Positions 63,230 to 64,000 of a DNA stretch of 64,000 nucleotides are shown in pieces. Made by a program: the position numbers and the translations under genes. The notes under the pieces were generated by a model. It made no database searches. It saw only the letters and a program-made list of their open reading frames with translations, and had not been told where the DNA came from. Each line of letters begins with the position of its first letter. Within the stretch, counting starts at the first letter, position 1. The stretch comes from Paenibacillus macquariensis (GTDB lineage Bacteria > Bacillota > Bacilli > Paenibacillales > Paenibacillaceae): positions 186,001 through 250,000 of the forward strand of contig NZ_FTNK01000001.1 of assembly GCF_900156375.1 (NCBI RefSeq), in the 5' to 3' direction.

Positions 63230-64000
63230 TTAGTACAGCTTCGTATCTAACGTGTAACCTTCTAGGTTTTCCTTCACGCGTTGAAGGAATCGTCCACAAA
63301 TAACACCATCCAGAATCCGGTGGTCTAACGACAAACATATATTAGCCATAGAACGAACAGCGATCATGTCGTTAATTACAACCGGTCTCTTAACAATCGA
63401 CTCAAATGTGAGAATCGCAGCTTGTGGATAATTAATAATTGGATACGATAATACTGAGCCAAAGGAACCCGTATTGTTCACGGTAAACGTACCACCCTGC
63501 ATATCGTCCAGTTTTAATTTCCCTTGGCGTGTTTTGGTTGCAAGGTCTTCTACTTCCTTAGCGAGACCTGCAATATTCTTCTGATCTGCTTTCTGAATAA
63601 CAGGGACCATTACGGTGTCGTCCGTCCCTACGGCAAGAGAGATATTAATGTCACGTTTGACAATAATCTTATCTGTAGCCCACACAGAATTCATAATAGG
63701 ATAATCTTTAATGGCATTTACAACAGCTTTCAAAAGAAACGCTAGATAAGTTAAGTTAACTCCTTCATTGCGTTTGAACTCATCCTTGAGCTTGTTACGT
63801 ATCAAGACTAAATTCGTTACATCTACCTCAATCATCGTCCAAGCGTGAGGGATTTCGGATACACTTTGTCTCATACGCGTAGCAATCGTATTGCGGACAG
63901 GTGTGATATCAATCAGTGTCTCAGCTCTTCCTTGTTGACCTTCAATAACGTTATTCGGAATTTGTGGGTTTTCATTTAAATGAAGTCCTGAATTCCGAGC
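63230..64000 (-). CDS. bfmBB: 2-oxo acid dehydrogenase E2 acyltransferase (partial, C-terminal)
   Basis: The last 256 codons are seen; the frame stays open to the right edge, so lipoyl and binding domains lie outside. The catalytic domain has IDITPVRNTIATRM, NTGSFGSV and the active-site motif DHRILDGVICGRFL. Branched-chain 2-oxoacid dehydrogenase is favoured because the B. subtilis bkd/bfm cluster lies at this place in the gene order; pyruvate dehydrogenase E2 is less likely. Confidence 0.85.
   Translation of the reverse strand, partial: ARNSGLHLNENPQIPNNVIEGQQGRAETLIDITPVRNTIATRMRQSVSEIPHAWTMIEVDVTNLVLIRNKLKDEFKRNEGVNLTYLAFLLKAVVNAIKDYPIMNSVWATDKIIVKRDINISLAVGTDDTVMVPVIQKADQKNIAGLAKEVEDLATKTRQGKLKLDDMQGGTFTVNNTGSFGSVLSYPIINYPQAAILTFESIVKRPVVINDMIAVRSMANICLSLDHRILDGVICGRFLQRVKENLEGYTLDTKLY

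Noticed and set aside
1..64000. CRISPR array, rRNA, tRNA or intact insertion sequence
   Set aside because: No regularly spaced direct repeats, no rRNA-like blocks, no tRNA cloverleaf and no transposase were noticed. The tRNA-like signals near serA belong to the T-box.

Overview
The window is chromosomal DNA of an endospore-forming member of the Firmicutes, most likely Paenibacillaceae. It carries a dense set of sporulation genes (spoIVA, spoVIF, ypeB, spmA/spmB, dacB, gerW, spoVAA/AB/AF, spoIIAA-spoIIAB-sigF, spoIIM, mciZ) with strong AGGAGG ribosome sites. Many starts are TTG or GTG, and base composition is low to moderate GC. Gene order closely follows the Bacillus subtilis stretch from the branched-chain 2-oxoacid dehydrogenase region to spoIVA. 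No rRNA, tRNA, CRISPR array or intact insertion sequence was seen. Almost all genes lie on the minus strand, so the order below reads as transcribed right to left.

Region by region. 1-774: start of a sugar ABC-transporter binding lipoprotein. 0.9-8.7 kb: spoIVA, a YphF-like lipoprotein, two 2Fe-2S ferredoxins flanking a nucleotidyltransferase-like gene, yphE, spoVIF, gpsA, plsY, der. 8.8-16.1 kb: rpsA (short), plsC, cmk, ypfB, a PilZ c-di-GMP protein, ypeB (no sleB beside it), a 49-aa Cys protein, prsW, mecA. 16.2-24 kb: a polysaccharide deacetylase, a structured intergenic element, ypbG, ypbD, a membrane-anchored unknown, T-box-controlled serA, glpK. 24.1-30 kb: the res cluster resA-resB-resC-resD-resE for cytochrome c maturation and redox control. 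30-36.7 kb: rluB, a compact amidase-like gene, dacB-spmA-spmB, ytfI-gerW, scpA-scpB. 36.7-40.8 kb: riboflavin operon ribD-ribE-ribBA-ribH behind an FMN riboswitch. 40.9-51.2 kb: ppiB, lysA, spoVAF, spoVAB, spoVAA, a potassium importer (kimA) behind a c-di-AMP riboswitch, sigF, spoIIAB, spoIIAA, dacF.

The 51-57 kb stretch is the least conserved. A pyrimidine-nucleoside phosphorylase gene is a wreck, and the neighbouring nucleoside genes expected there are absent. The adjacent XerD lacks several usual catalytic residues. Between fur and spoIIM lies a small accessory island with a glycine-zipper protein, a lipoprotein, a YjcZ-type 41-aa gene, a truncated isochorismatase and a dead phage-type integrase whose catalytic tyrosine codon is a stop. 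57-64 kb returns to conserved order: spoIIM, an endonuclease-Q-like PHP protein, nudF, mciZ, a TPR protein, a PepT-like peptidase, the tiny prli42, lipB and the C-terminal part of a 2-oxoacid dehydrogenase E2.

No wholly new multi-gene system was found. The most notable points are the degenerate XerD beside the decayed pdp, the integrase remnant, the S1 protein lacking one repeat, ResE lacking its extracytoplasmic domain, the riboswitch-controlled kimA inserted into the sporulation cluster, and several very small genes that automated calling would easily miss.
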